Below the pieces are notes generated by a model that made no database searches, had not been told where the DNA came from, and saw only the letters and a program-made list of their open reading frames with translations. Position numbers and translations under genes: made by a program. A stretch of 9,385 nucleotides of DNA from Intrasporangiaceae bacterium (GTDB lineage Bacteria > Actinomycetota > Actinomycetes > Actinomycetales > Dermatophilaceae): assembly GCA_012518475.1 (NCBI GenBank), contig JAAYSB010000342.1:1-9385 (forward strand). Reading direction: 5' to 3'. Shown here piece by piece: positions 1 through 5,875 of the stretch. The stretch's first letter is position 1; each line of letters begins with the position of its first letter.

Positions 1-846
1 GAGCGCGGCGACGACGGCCATCCCGCAGGAGCCACCGACGAGCAGTCCCTCCTCCTTGGCCAGCCGGCGGGTCATGTCGAAGGACTCGGCGTCGCTGACG
101 GCGATCACCTCGTCCACGACGCTCGGGTCGTATGCGCCCGGCCAGATGTCCTCCCCGACCCCCTCGACGAGGTAGGGACGACCGGTTCCGCCGGAGTAGA
201 CCGAACCCTCGGGGTCGGCGCCGATGATCTGAACGCGGCCGCTCTCGCGGTCGGCAGAGGCCTCCAGCAGGTAGCGCGCCGTGCCGGTGATCGTCCCGCC
301 GGTACCGACGCCCGCGACGAAGTGGGTGACCCGGCCGTCGGTGTCCTCCCAGATCTCCGGGCCCGTCGTCTCGTAGTGCGAGGCCGGACCGGCCTGGTTC
401 TCGTACTGGTTCGGCTTGAAGCCGCCCTCGATCTCCCGGGCGAGCCGGTCGGAGACGGAGTAGTAGGAGTTCGGATCGTCCGGCGCGACACTCGTGGGGC
501 AGACGACAACCTCGGCGCCATAGGCCTTGAGGACGTTGCGCTTGTCCTCGGCGACCTTGTCCGGGCAGACGAAGACGCACTTGTAGCCCTTCCGCTGGGC
601 CACCATCGCCAGACCGACGCCGGTGTTGCCGGAGGTGGGCTCGACGATCGTCCCGCCCGGCTTGAGGTCACCGCGGGCCTCGGCCTCCTCGATGAACTTC
701 ACCGCGATGCGGTCCTTCACGGAGCCACCGGGGTTGAGGTACTCGATCTTCGCGAGGACGGTCGCCTCGATCCCGTCGGTGACGGAGCTCAGGCGGACAA
801 GGGGCGTGTGACCGACGAGGTCCATGATGTGCTCGGCATACTTCAT
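1..846 (-). CDS. cbs: Cystathionine beta-synthase, partial (C-terminus outside window)
   Basis: PLP-dependent cytoplasmic enzyme of the reverse transsulfuration route, condensing L-serine with homocysteine to cystathionine. The 282 residues visible cover the fold-type II catalytic core. Seen in the sequence: N38-P-G-G-S-V-K44-D-R with K44 as the expected Schiff-base lysine; the phosphate/substrate loop T71-S-G-N-T-G76; a glycine-rich PLP-phosphate loop (VGTGGT) in the middle; and a late GGSCG motif. The text is close to what I recall of M. tuberculosis Cbs (Rv1077). Full-length bacterial proteins are about 460 residues, so the expected C-terminal pair of CBS (Bateman) domains lies beyond the left edge. 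The ATG start is preceded by a good SD (GAGGA, 7-nt spacer). The gene is divergent from the IlvG-like gene. Cysteine synthase is the main alternative, but the long conserved PLP-domain text favours cystathionine beta-synthase. Confidence 0.93.
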   Translation of the reverse strand, partial: MKYAEHIMDLVGHTPLVRLSSVTDGIEATVLAKIEYLNPGGSVKDRIAVKFIEEAEARGDLKPGGTIVEPTSGNTGVGLAMVAQRKGYKCVFVCPDKVAEDKRNVLKAYGAEVVVCPTSVAPDDPNSYYSVSDRLAREIEGGFKPNQYENQAGPASHYETTGPEIWEDTDGRVTHFVAGVGTGGTITGTARYLLEASADRESGRVQIIGADPEGSVYSGGTGRPYLVEGVGEDIWPGAYDPSVVDEVIAVSDAESFDMTRRLAKEEGLLVGGSCGMAVVAAL

Positions 847-957
847 CCGCCGATCCTCACACATTCGCAGGGAGCCGGACGACCTTCGCGCAGGGACTCC
901 GGAGACGGGTGGCTCCTCGGTCCTGGCGTCCGACTGCCAAGAAAGTCCGGCCGAGAC

Positions 958-987
958 CTGTCCAGGAACATTACTCGTCAGTAACAT
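958..987 (+). promoter_or_regulatory. Putative leaderless promoter with palindromic operator for the IlvG-like gene
   Basis: A candidate -10 hexamer TAACAT (982-987) ends 6 nt before the ATG of the downstream gene, so the predicted first transcribed base is the A of the start codon. There is no purine-rich SD between it and the ATG. A weak -35 (CTGTCC, 958-963) lies 18 nt upstream. The inverted repeat TTACT-CGTC-AGTAA (971-984) fills the spacer and overlaps the -10, a classic position for a repressor such as a TetR-family protein. The palindrome is seen directly. The promoter assignment and regulator type are inference; no regulator gene lies in the window. Confidence 0.45.
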
Positions 988-993
988 AACGGC

Positions 994-2703
994 ATGACGC
1001 ATCACGACGAGACCGCCCCGACGCAGACCAGTGACGACGCCGCACAGGGGAGTGCGCCCGTGCAGGGCCACGGCGGCTCGCACGCGACCGCCGTCGCCGC
1101 GAACCACGGTGTGACGACGATGTTCACCCTCTCCGGGGCGCACGTCTTCCCGATGTACGACGCGGCCGAGAAGGAGGACCACGGCGTCTCCCTCCTCGAC
1201 GTCCGGCACGAGCAGACCGCTGCGTTCGCCGCCGAGGCGACGGGCAAGCTGACCCGCTCCCCCGGGCTCGCCGTCCTCACCGCCGGACCGGGCGTGACGA
1301 ACGGCGTCAGCGCGATCACCCAGGCCCAGTTCTCCGGCTCCCCGATGGTCGTCATCGGCGGTCGCGCCCCGCAGAACAAGTGGGGCATGGGCAGTCTCCA
1401 GGAGTTCGACCACGTCCCGCTCCTCGCCCCCATCACGGTCTCGGCCGAGACGGCGCAGGACACCGCCGACATCGCGGGCGCCACCCACCGCGCCTTCCAG
1501 GCCGCCCGGTCCGCGCACCGGGGGCCGGCGTTCCTCGACATCTACATGGACCACTTCTTCGACCAGGCGAGCTCGGTGCGCCCGAGGCCTGAGAGGGCTG
1601 AGGGACGTGAGCCCGACACCGACGCGATCGAGAGGATCGCCGGGCTCCTCGCGGCGGCCGAGCGTCCTGTGCTCGTCCTCGGCTCCGATGTCTGGAACGA
1701 CTTCGCCGAGGAGGCCGCGCTGCGCTGCGTCGAGTCGCTCGGCCTGCCGGCGATCCCGAACGGCATGGGCCGCGGCATCGTCCCCGCCGGCCACCCCCTG
1801 CTCGTGACCAAGGCTCGCGGTATGGCCTTCAACGGTGCCGACCTCGTCATCGTCGTCGGCACCCCGCTCGACTTCCGCCTCGGCTACGGCGTCTTCGGCG
1901 GCAAGGAGGGCGGCGCCCCGGCCAAGGTCGTCCACATCCAGGACTCCGCGGACCAGCTGAGCGCTCACGCCGAGACTGCAGCCGCGACGGCCGGCGACCT
2001 CGCCCAGATCTTCGACGCGCTCACCGAGGCCGTGCAGCGTCAGGCGACGAAGCCGGACTGGGGCAGCTGGGCCGGAGCGCTGCGTGAGAAGGCCGATGTG
2101 ACCCACGCCAAGGACCTCGAGCTGCTCGGCGCGCAGGCCGACCCGATCCACCCGGCCCGCATCTACGGCGAGCTCCTCCCCCGCCTCGAGGACGACGCGG
2201 TCGTCATCGGCGACGGGGGCGACTTCGTCTCGTTCGCCGGCAAGTTCGTGGAGCCGAAGCGTCCCGGAAACTGGCTGGACCCGGGTCCGTTCGGCTGCCT
2301 CGGCGCCGGGCTCGGTGCTGCCATCGCAGCCCGGATCGCCCGGCCGTCCAGCCAGGTCGTCCTCCTCCTCGGCGACGGCGCGGCCGGCTTCTCGCTCATC
2401 GACGTCGACACCCTCGTCCGGCACAACCTGCCGGTCGTGATGATCATGGGCAACAACTCCGCGTGGGCGCTCGAGAAGGGCCCGATGCAGATGATCTACG
2501 GCTACGACGTCATCGCCGACCTCGCTCCGCGCACCCGCTACGACGAGGTCGTCAAGGCGCTCGGCGGCGCCGGCGAGATGGTCACCGACCCCAAGCAGAT
2601 CGGCCCGGCGATGGACCGTGCGTTCGCGAGCGGCGTGCCCTACCTCGTCAACATCGTCACGGACGTCAACGCCGCATACCCCCGCGCGACGTTCGGCGTC
2701 TGA
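994..2703 (+). CDS. ilvG: IlvG-like thiamine-diphosphate enzyme (acetolactate synthase family)
   Basis: A 569-residue three-domain ThDP enzyme of the acetolactate synthase/2-hydroxyacyl-CoA lyase superfamily. The N-terminal PYR domain (about 30-190) carries the ThDP-activating glutamate E73 in R-H-E-Q-T-A-A. A central Rossmann-like domain spans about 208-345. The C-terminal PP domain has G460-D-G462 followed by N487-N488, the metal/diphosphate motif. Stretches such as FTLSGAH, LTAGPGVTNG, GMGSLQE and GPFGCLG resemble, from memory, M. tuberculosis IlvG (Rv1820) across the whole length. Canonical activity would join two pyruvates into 2-acetolactate, but there is no regulatory subunit (ilvN) or ilvC beside it, so another 2-oxoacid or acyl-CoA carboligase/lyase role is possible. 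Residues 1-30 are polar, low-complexity and not part of the fold. The ATG is chosen because a -10-like element sits at leaderless distance. The stop abuts the convergent carboxyltransferase gene. Confidence 0.88.
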   Translation: MTHHDETAPTQTSDDAAQGSAPVQGHGGSHATAVAANHGVTTMFTLSGAHVFPMYDAAEKEDHGVSLLDVRHEQTAAFAAEATGKLTRSPGLAVLTAGPGVTNGVSAITQAQFSGSPMVVIGGRAPQNKWGMGSLQEFDHVPLLAPITVSAETAQDTADIAGATHRAFQAARSAHRGPAFLDIYMDHFFDQASSVRPRPERAEGREPDTDAIERIAGLLAAAERPVLVLGSDVWNDFAEEAALRCVESLGLPAIPNGMGRGIVPAGHPLLVTKARGMAFNGADLVIVVGTPLDFRLGYGVFGGKEGGAPAKVVHIQDSADQLSAHAETAAATAGDLAQIFDALTEAVQRQATKPDWGSWAGALREKADVTHAKDLELLGAQADPIHPARIYGELLPRLEDDAVVIGDGGDFVSFAGKFVEPKRPGNWLDPGPFGCLGAGLGAAIAARIARPSSQVVLLLGDGAAGFSLIDVDTLVRHNLPVVMIMGNNSAWALEKGPMQMIYGYDVIADLAPRTRYDEVVKALGGAGEMVTDPKQIGPAMDRAFASGVPYLVNIVTDVNAAYPRATFGV

Positions 2704-4251
2704 TCACCAGACGTCGAGGAACCGCTCCCGTGGGGCGAGCCGTCCCTCGGCGGCGGCCGCATCGAGGAGACGTGCGATGACCCCGCGGGTCTCGGCCGGG
2801 TCGATGACGTCATCGATCTCGCCGTGGCGGGCGACGTTGAGGGCGCTCGCGTGCTCCTGCATCTGCGCGGTGAGGTCGCGTACGGTCGCCTCGCGGGTGT
2901 CCTCGTCCATCGCGGCCAGCTCCTTGGCGATGGCGAGCCGCACCGCGCCCTCGAGACCCATCGGGCCCAGGTGCGCGCTCGGCCAGGCCATCGTCATGAC
3001 CGGGGCGTGGGTCGAGCCGCCGAGCATCGCCTGCGCACCGAGCCCGTAGCCGCGGCGGAGCACGACCCCGATGAGCGGCACGCGGATCTGAGCGGCCGCA
3101 ACGAGCAGGCGGCTCGTGTGCCGGACGAGACCGGTCCTCTCCGCCTCGGGACCGACCATCATGCCGGGGGTGTCGACGAGGGAGACGATGCCGAATCCGT
3201 ATGCGTCGCACAGGTTCACGAAGCGCGCCGCCTTGTCGCCCGCGTCCGCGGTGATCGCTCCGGCCATGTGCCGGGTGTCGTTGGCGATGACGCCCACCGC
3301 TCGCCCCTCGATGCGCCCGAGAGCGGTCGTCAGCTCGGGGGCGAACTCCGGCCGCAGGACAGTGACGCTCTCCTCGTCGCAGAGTGTCTCGATGATAGGG
3401 ACGATGGGGTATGCGGTCCGCTCGTTCTCCGGCACCGCATCCCGCAGGACAGTCTGGTCGGGTGCCTGCCAGTCCTCGTGATCTCCAAGGAAGTAGGAGA
3501 TGAGCTCGCGGGCCGCGAGTGACTCGTCCCCGTCCTCGACGACGAGGTCGACGACACCGTTCGCGGTCATGACCTGGATCGGTCCGACATCCTTGGACTC
3601 GACCTGGCCGAGTCCGCCGCCCGCGATCATCGCCGGCCCGCCCATACCGAGGGATGAGCGCGGGGTCGCGATGAGGAGATCGGCGCAGCCGGCGATGACG
3701 GCGTTGCCGGCGAAGCAGTTGTCGTTGACGACAGCGACGCGAACGACCTTGCCGGTCAACGACGCCCACCGGGCGAAGGTCGGGACGTCGAGACCCGAGA
3801 CGGTGGGGATGTCGGTGTCGCTCGGGCGACCGCCCCCGCCCGAGGCGAAGAAGATGACGGGCAGGCGCAGCCGCTCGACGACATCGAGGAGACGATCCGT
3901 CTTTGCGTGACCGCGCATACCCTGTGTGCCGGCCATGACAAGGTAGTCGTACGAGACCACGGCGACCGGGCGGCCGTCGATCGTCGCGACGCCACCGATC
4001 ACGCCGTCGCCCACGGTGCGGTCGAGGAGCTCGTCGACGGGGCGCTTCTGCGCCTGGGCTGCGGTGACGAAGCGGCCGTACTCGACCAGGCTGCCGGGGT
4101 CGATGAGGTCGTCGATGAGCTCGCGGGCCGTCCGCCCGCCCCGGGCGTGCTGCTTCTCGACGGCGTCAGGCCGCGCGGCGTCCTCGGTGAGGGCCCGGCG
4201 GCCGAGCAGAGCAAGGAGATCGGCGCGCAGGCCGTGCGGGTTGTCGCTCAC
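2704..4251 (-). CDS. Stand-alone acyl-CoA carboxylase carboxyltransferase subunit
   Basis: A 515-residue carboxyltransferase (AccD/MmdA/PccB superfamily, crotonase fold repeated twice) that would transfer CO2 from carboxybiotin to an acyl-CoA in the cytoplasm. The N domain includes R37-G-G-R-T-A-R and a first oxyanion-hole region, S137-G-G-G-G-R-P, then G204-G-P-A-M-I-A-G. The C domain has D339-K-A-A-R-F-V-N-L-C-D, V359-D-T-P-G-M and the second acyl-CoA/biotin region G401-Y-G-L-G-A-Q-A-M-L-G-G. Closest in style to the CT half of very large fused biotin carboxylase-carboxyltransferase proteins, yet here it stands alone. No biotin carboxylase or biotinyl (MKM) domain is visible, so it must borrow those partners, or it acts differently, for example as a decarboxylase. 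The GTG start lies 6 nt after the thioesterase stop with only a weak SD (AGGT), suggesting translational coupling. Substrate cannot be told from sequence. Confidence 0.88.
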   Translation of the reverse strand: MSDNPHGLRADLLALLGRRALTEDAARPDAVEKQHARGGRTARELIDDLIDPGSLVEYGRFVTAAQAQKRPVDELLDRTVGDGVIGGVATIDGRPVAVVSYDYLVMAGTQGMRGHAKTDRLLDVVERLRLPVIFFASGGGGRPSDTDIPTVSGLDVPTFARWASLTGKVVRVAVVNDNCFAGNAVIAGCADLLIATPRSSLGMGGPAMIAGGGLGQVESKDVGPIQVMTANGVVDLVVEDGDESLAARELISYFLGDHEDWQAPDQTVLRDAVPENERTAYPIVPIIETLCDEESVTVLRPEFAPELTTALGRIEGRAVGVIANDTRHMAGAITADAGDKAARFVNLCDAYGFGIVSLVDTPGMMVGPEAERTGLVRHTSRLLVAAAQIRVPLIGVVLRRGYGLGAQAMLGGSTHAPVMTMAWPSAHLGPMGLEGAVRLAIAKELAAMDEDTREATVRDLTAQMQEHASALNVARHGEIDDVIDPAETRGVIARLLDAAAAEGRLAPRERFLDVW

Positions 4252-4257
4252 GTGGGG

Positions 4258-4635
4258 CTACCTGCCGGTCCCGCGGGACTCCAGGCGGGCCATGAACCGC
4301 TCGCCGTCGACGACCGCGCGGGTGATCGACCCTCGGCCGACGGTCTGGCCGGCGTGCTGGGCCTCGACGTCGAACTCGACGGTCCGCTCGGTCCGCTTGA
4401 GGATCGTCGCGGTGATCTCGACCTCGTCCCCCACAGCGTTGGGCGCGACGTGGTCGATCTCGACGCGGGTGCCGACACTAGTGCTCGGCTGCTCCAGGTC
4501 GCTAAGCGCCGCGCAAGTGACCGCCTCGCACCACGCGATGAGGCGCGGTGTGCCGAGGACGGGCAGGGAGCCCGAGCCGACTGCGATCGCGGTGTCGTCG
4601 TCGGTCACGGTGAAGGTCTGGGTCGTCGACGTCAT
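4258..4635 (-). CDS. FlK-like hotdog-fold acyl-CoA thioesterase
   Basis: A 125-residue single-domain protein, the usual size for a hotdog thioesterase, expected to hydrolyse an acyl-CoA to free acid and CoA. Its pattern matches the fluoroacetyl-CoA thioesterase FlK of Streptomyces cattleya as I recall it: T29 and E37 (spacing 8, as FlK T42/E50), and G55 with H62 (spacing 7, as FlK G69/H76). All three catalytic positions Thr, Glu and His are therefore present. Flanking text (GTPRLIAWCEA; STSVGTRVEIDH; GDEVEITATI) fits the family. Fluoroacetate itself is an unlikely substrate, because the FlK phenylalanine lid cannot be confirmed and most homologues are uncharacterised; a small or dicarboxylic acyl-CoA is more plausible. 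It is the first gene of a leftward pair with the carboxyltransferase. The start has no SD, and a -10-like AAGAAT lies 6 nt upstream, so it may be leaderless. Confidence 0.82.
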   Translation of the reverse strand: MTSTTQTFTVTDDDTAIAVGSGSLPVLGTPRLIAWCEAVTCAALSDLEQPSTSVGTRVEIDHVAPNAVGDEVEITATILKRTERTVEFDVEAQHAGQTVGRGSITRAVVDGERFMARLESRGTGR

Positions 4636-4641
4636 GGCGCC

Positions 4642-4671
4642 ATTCTTGCCGACGCCAGGGCCTGCAGACAG
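4642..4671 (-). promoter_or_regulatory. Candidate leaderless promoter of the thioesterase-carboxyltransferase pair
   Basis: Read on the minus strand, AAGAAT (4647-4642, 4 of 6 matches to TATAAT) ends 6 nt before the thioesterase ATG. CTGTCT (4671-4666) precedes it with an 18-nt spacer. No SD is present before the ATG, which fits transcription beginning at the start codon. The -35 resembles the CTGTCC proposed for the IlvG-like gene. The matches are weak by themselves and could be chance. Confidence 0.3.
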
Positions 4672-4685
4672 GGGCGGCCACCCCC

Positions 4686-4760
4686 GCCGACACGCCTCGC
4701 TCCTGCCGAGACGCCTCGCTCCTGCCGAGACGCGGCGCTCCGGCCGACACGCGGCGTCCC
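4686..4760. repeat. Tandem array of four 19-bp units
   Basis: Four head-to-tail copies of a 19-bp unit, GCCGAGACGCCTCGCTCCT. The first two (4686-4704 and 4705-4723) differ at one base, the third (4724-4742) replaces CCTCG with CGGCG, and the fourth (4743-4760) is 18 bp and most diverged. The period is not a multiple of three, and the array lies between genes, so it is not a coding repeat. It directly adjoins the hairpin on its right and ends about 15 bp from the candidate thioesterase promoter. It may be part of a REP-type intergenic element; this class is inferred from structure only. Confidence 0.75.
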
Positions 4761-4761
4761 A

Positions 4762-4791
4762 GATCCTGCGGTCCTATATCGCCGCAGGATC
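4762..4791. repeat. Perfect 10-bp inverted repeat (hairpin), REP-like or terminator
   Basis: Arms GATCCTGCGG (4762-4771) and CCGCAGGATC (4782-4791) are perfect complements around the 10-nt AT-rich loop TCCTATATCG. It lies about 50 bp downstream of the leftward PPOX gene stop and could terminate that cluster before the thioesterase promoter. There is no run of T on either strand, so it is not a textbook intrinsic terminator. Immediate contact with the 19-bp array suggests the two form one composite intergenic element. Confidence 0.7.
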
Positions 4792-4839
4792 GGCAACCAC
4801 CGCACGTCGCTCAGACTCCCGCGTCTGGGAGCCAGCGTC

Positions 4840-5361
4840 CTACTCCTCCTCGCCGATGGCGAAGGTGAACCTCGTGCAGTCCTTCGGGAAGTCGAACCAG
4901 GCCAGCACCCGGTGGGGTGTGATGCACCGAAGACCCCCACCGTCACGCCCCGCCCACGAGTCGGCGGCAGGCGAGTAGCCGTCGTCGGCGTACTTCTTGA
5001 ACTCGACGGCCAGCTTCTGCCCGAAGCCGTCGGCCGCTGCTCTCGTTGCGTGCGACTCCCCCTCGACGATGACGACCTGGGACCCGCTCTCAAGGGTGAG
5101 GGTCACCCACGGGTTCTGCTCGGCGTTGCGGGCGTGCACGGTATCGGCCGACCCGTCGTACCAGAAGCGGCCGTCGACCCAGACACCCCAGCGCGGCACG
5201 GAGTGCGGGCGCAGATCGGGCCGGACGGTCGAGATCCAGTAGTTCTTCGACTCGATGAGCCGCTGCTCGACCTCGTCCCAAGACAGTGTCCCGTCCACCG
5301 ACTCGGGCAGGCCGTAGCCCTCCGGGAGGTCCGGTCGCTCCACCATGGGGTCCTGTGTCAT
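4840..5361 (-). CDS. Pyridoxamine 5'-phosphate oxidase-fold (FMN/F420-binding) family protein
   Basis: A 173-residue protein of the split beta-barrel PPOX superfamily, which binds FMN or F420 and catalyses diverse redox reactions. Recognisable text: Y41-W-I-S-T-V-R followed by P52-H-S-V-P-R-W-G and W61-V-D-G-R-F-W-Y-D-G, then N79-A-E-Q-N-P-W-V, typical of F420-dependent or uncharacterised actinobacterial PPOX proteins. The C-terminal part has C146-I-T-P-H-R-V-L-A-W-F, a region often near the cofactor. The ORF is open 16 codons further upstream, but that extension (Arg/Cys-rich) is unlike the family. I take the ATG giving MTQDPMVERP; an alternative ATG five codons later has a slightly better SD (AGGA). 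It lies 55 bp after the GNAT gene in the same direction and may be its last co-transcribed gene. Substrate unknown. Confidence 0.82.
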   Translation of the reverse strand: MTQDPMVERPDLPEGYGLPESVDGTLSWDEVEQRLIESKNYWISTVRPDLRPHSVPRWGVWVDGRFWYDGSADTVHARNAEQNPWVTLTLESGSQVVIVEGESHATRAAADGFGQKLAVEFKKYADDGYSPAADSWAGRDGGGLRCITPHRVLAWFDFPKDCTRFTFAIGEEE

Positions 5362-5416
5362 GAGATCCAGATAAACCCGGGGACAACGCTCCCGGCAACC
5401 CCGAGGCACGCAAAGG

Positions 5417-5875
5417 TCATGAGGGGCTCAGCAGCTTGACCATGATGAGAGTCGGGCCGTCCCAGTCGTAGTCCGTCATCTCCTCGAGCGGCAGGAACCC
5501 TCTCGCCGCATAGAAGGCGCGAGTTGCCGCGTAGCCCGGGTCCTCGAAGGACTCTCCGACCGTCTTGACCTCGAGCAGCTGCGCTCCGTCGCCGCGCAGG
5601 TCCTCCTCGATCGCCTCGAGGAGAGCACTGCCGACGCCGCCACCGTGGTGCTCGGGCAGCACCGCAATGAGGTGGATCTCCCCGGTCTGAGGGAAGTGCC
5701 GGTCGACGAGTGCCGCGCCGACGACAGCACCGTCCACCCGCGCGAGATAGGACTCCTTCTCGCCCGCAGCCCGGACGTAGTGCTCGTTCGCCGACGGGAT
5801 GCCGAACCAGTCGGGGAGCGCGGCGAGGAAGGTGCGGACGGCTTCGGGGTCCTGCTCGCGGATGATGCTGATCAT
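5417..5875 (-). CDS. GNAT family N-acetyltransferase
   Basis: A 152-residue single-domain GNAT that would transfer an acetyl group from acetyl-CoA to an amine. Motif A is visible as H68-L-I-A-V-L-P-E-H-H-G-G-G-V-G82, including the pyrophosphate-binding loop H77-G-G-G-V-G82. Motif B is visible as T118-R-A-F-Y122-A-A-R-G-F, with a tyrosine at the common general-acid position. The start is set by the ATGA overlap with the ABC-F stop and by an SD (GGAGG, 7-nt spacer). A longer in-frame reading back to 5929 would bury the start inside the ABC-F gene and is rejected. The 4-nt overlap implies translational coupling, so it probably works under the same conditions as the ABC-F protein. Target (protein, antibiotic or small molecule) cannot be inferred. 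Confidence 0.87.
   Translation of the reverse strand: MISIIREQDPEAVRTFLAALPDWFGIPSANEHYVRAAGEKESYLARVDGAVVGAALVDRHFPQTGEIHLIAVLPEHHGGGVGSALLEAIEEDLRGDGAQLLEVKTVGESFEDPGYAATRAFYAARGFLPLEEMTDYDWDGPTLIMVKLLSPS

Noticed and set aside
2810..3769. A 319-codon minus-strand open frame inside the carboxyltransferase
   Set aside because: Out of frame with the recognised gene, extremely Arg/Gly/Pro-rich and without any motif; a GC-driven shadow.
4812..4831. Two overlapping small inverted repeats (CAGAC/GTCTG and CTCCC/GGGAG) just after the PPOX stop
   Set aside because: Five-bp arms are expected by chance in GC-rich DNA; intriguing as alternative hairpins but unsupported.
3907..5439. A 510-codon plus-strand open frame
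   Set aside because: It runs antisense through the carboxyltransferase start, the thioesterase, the tandem array and the PPOX gene. Its translation shows no family features, while the minus-strand products are clearly recognisable. Long antisense frames are common at this GC content.
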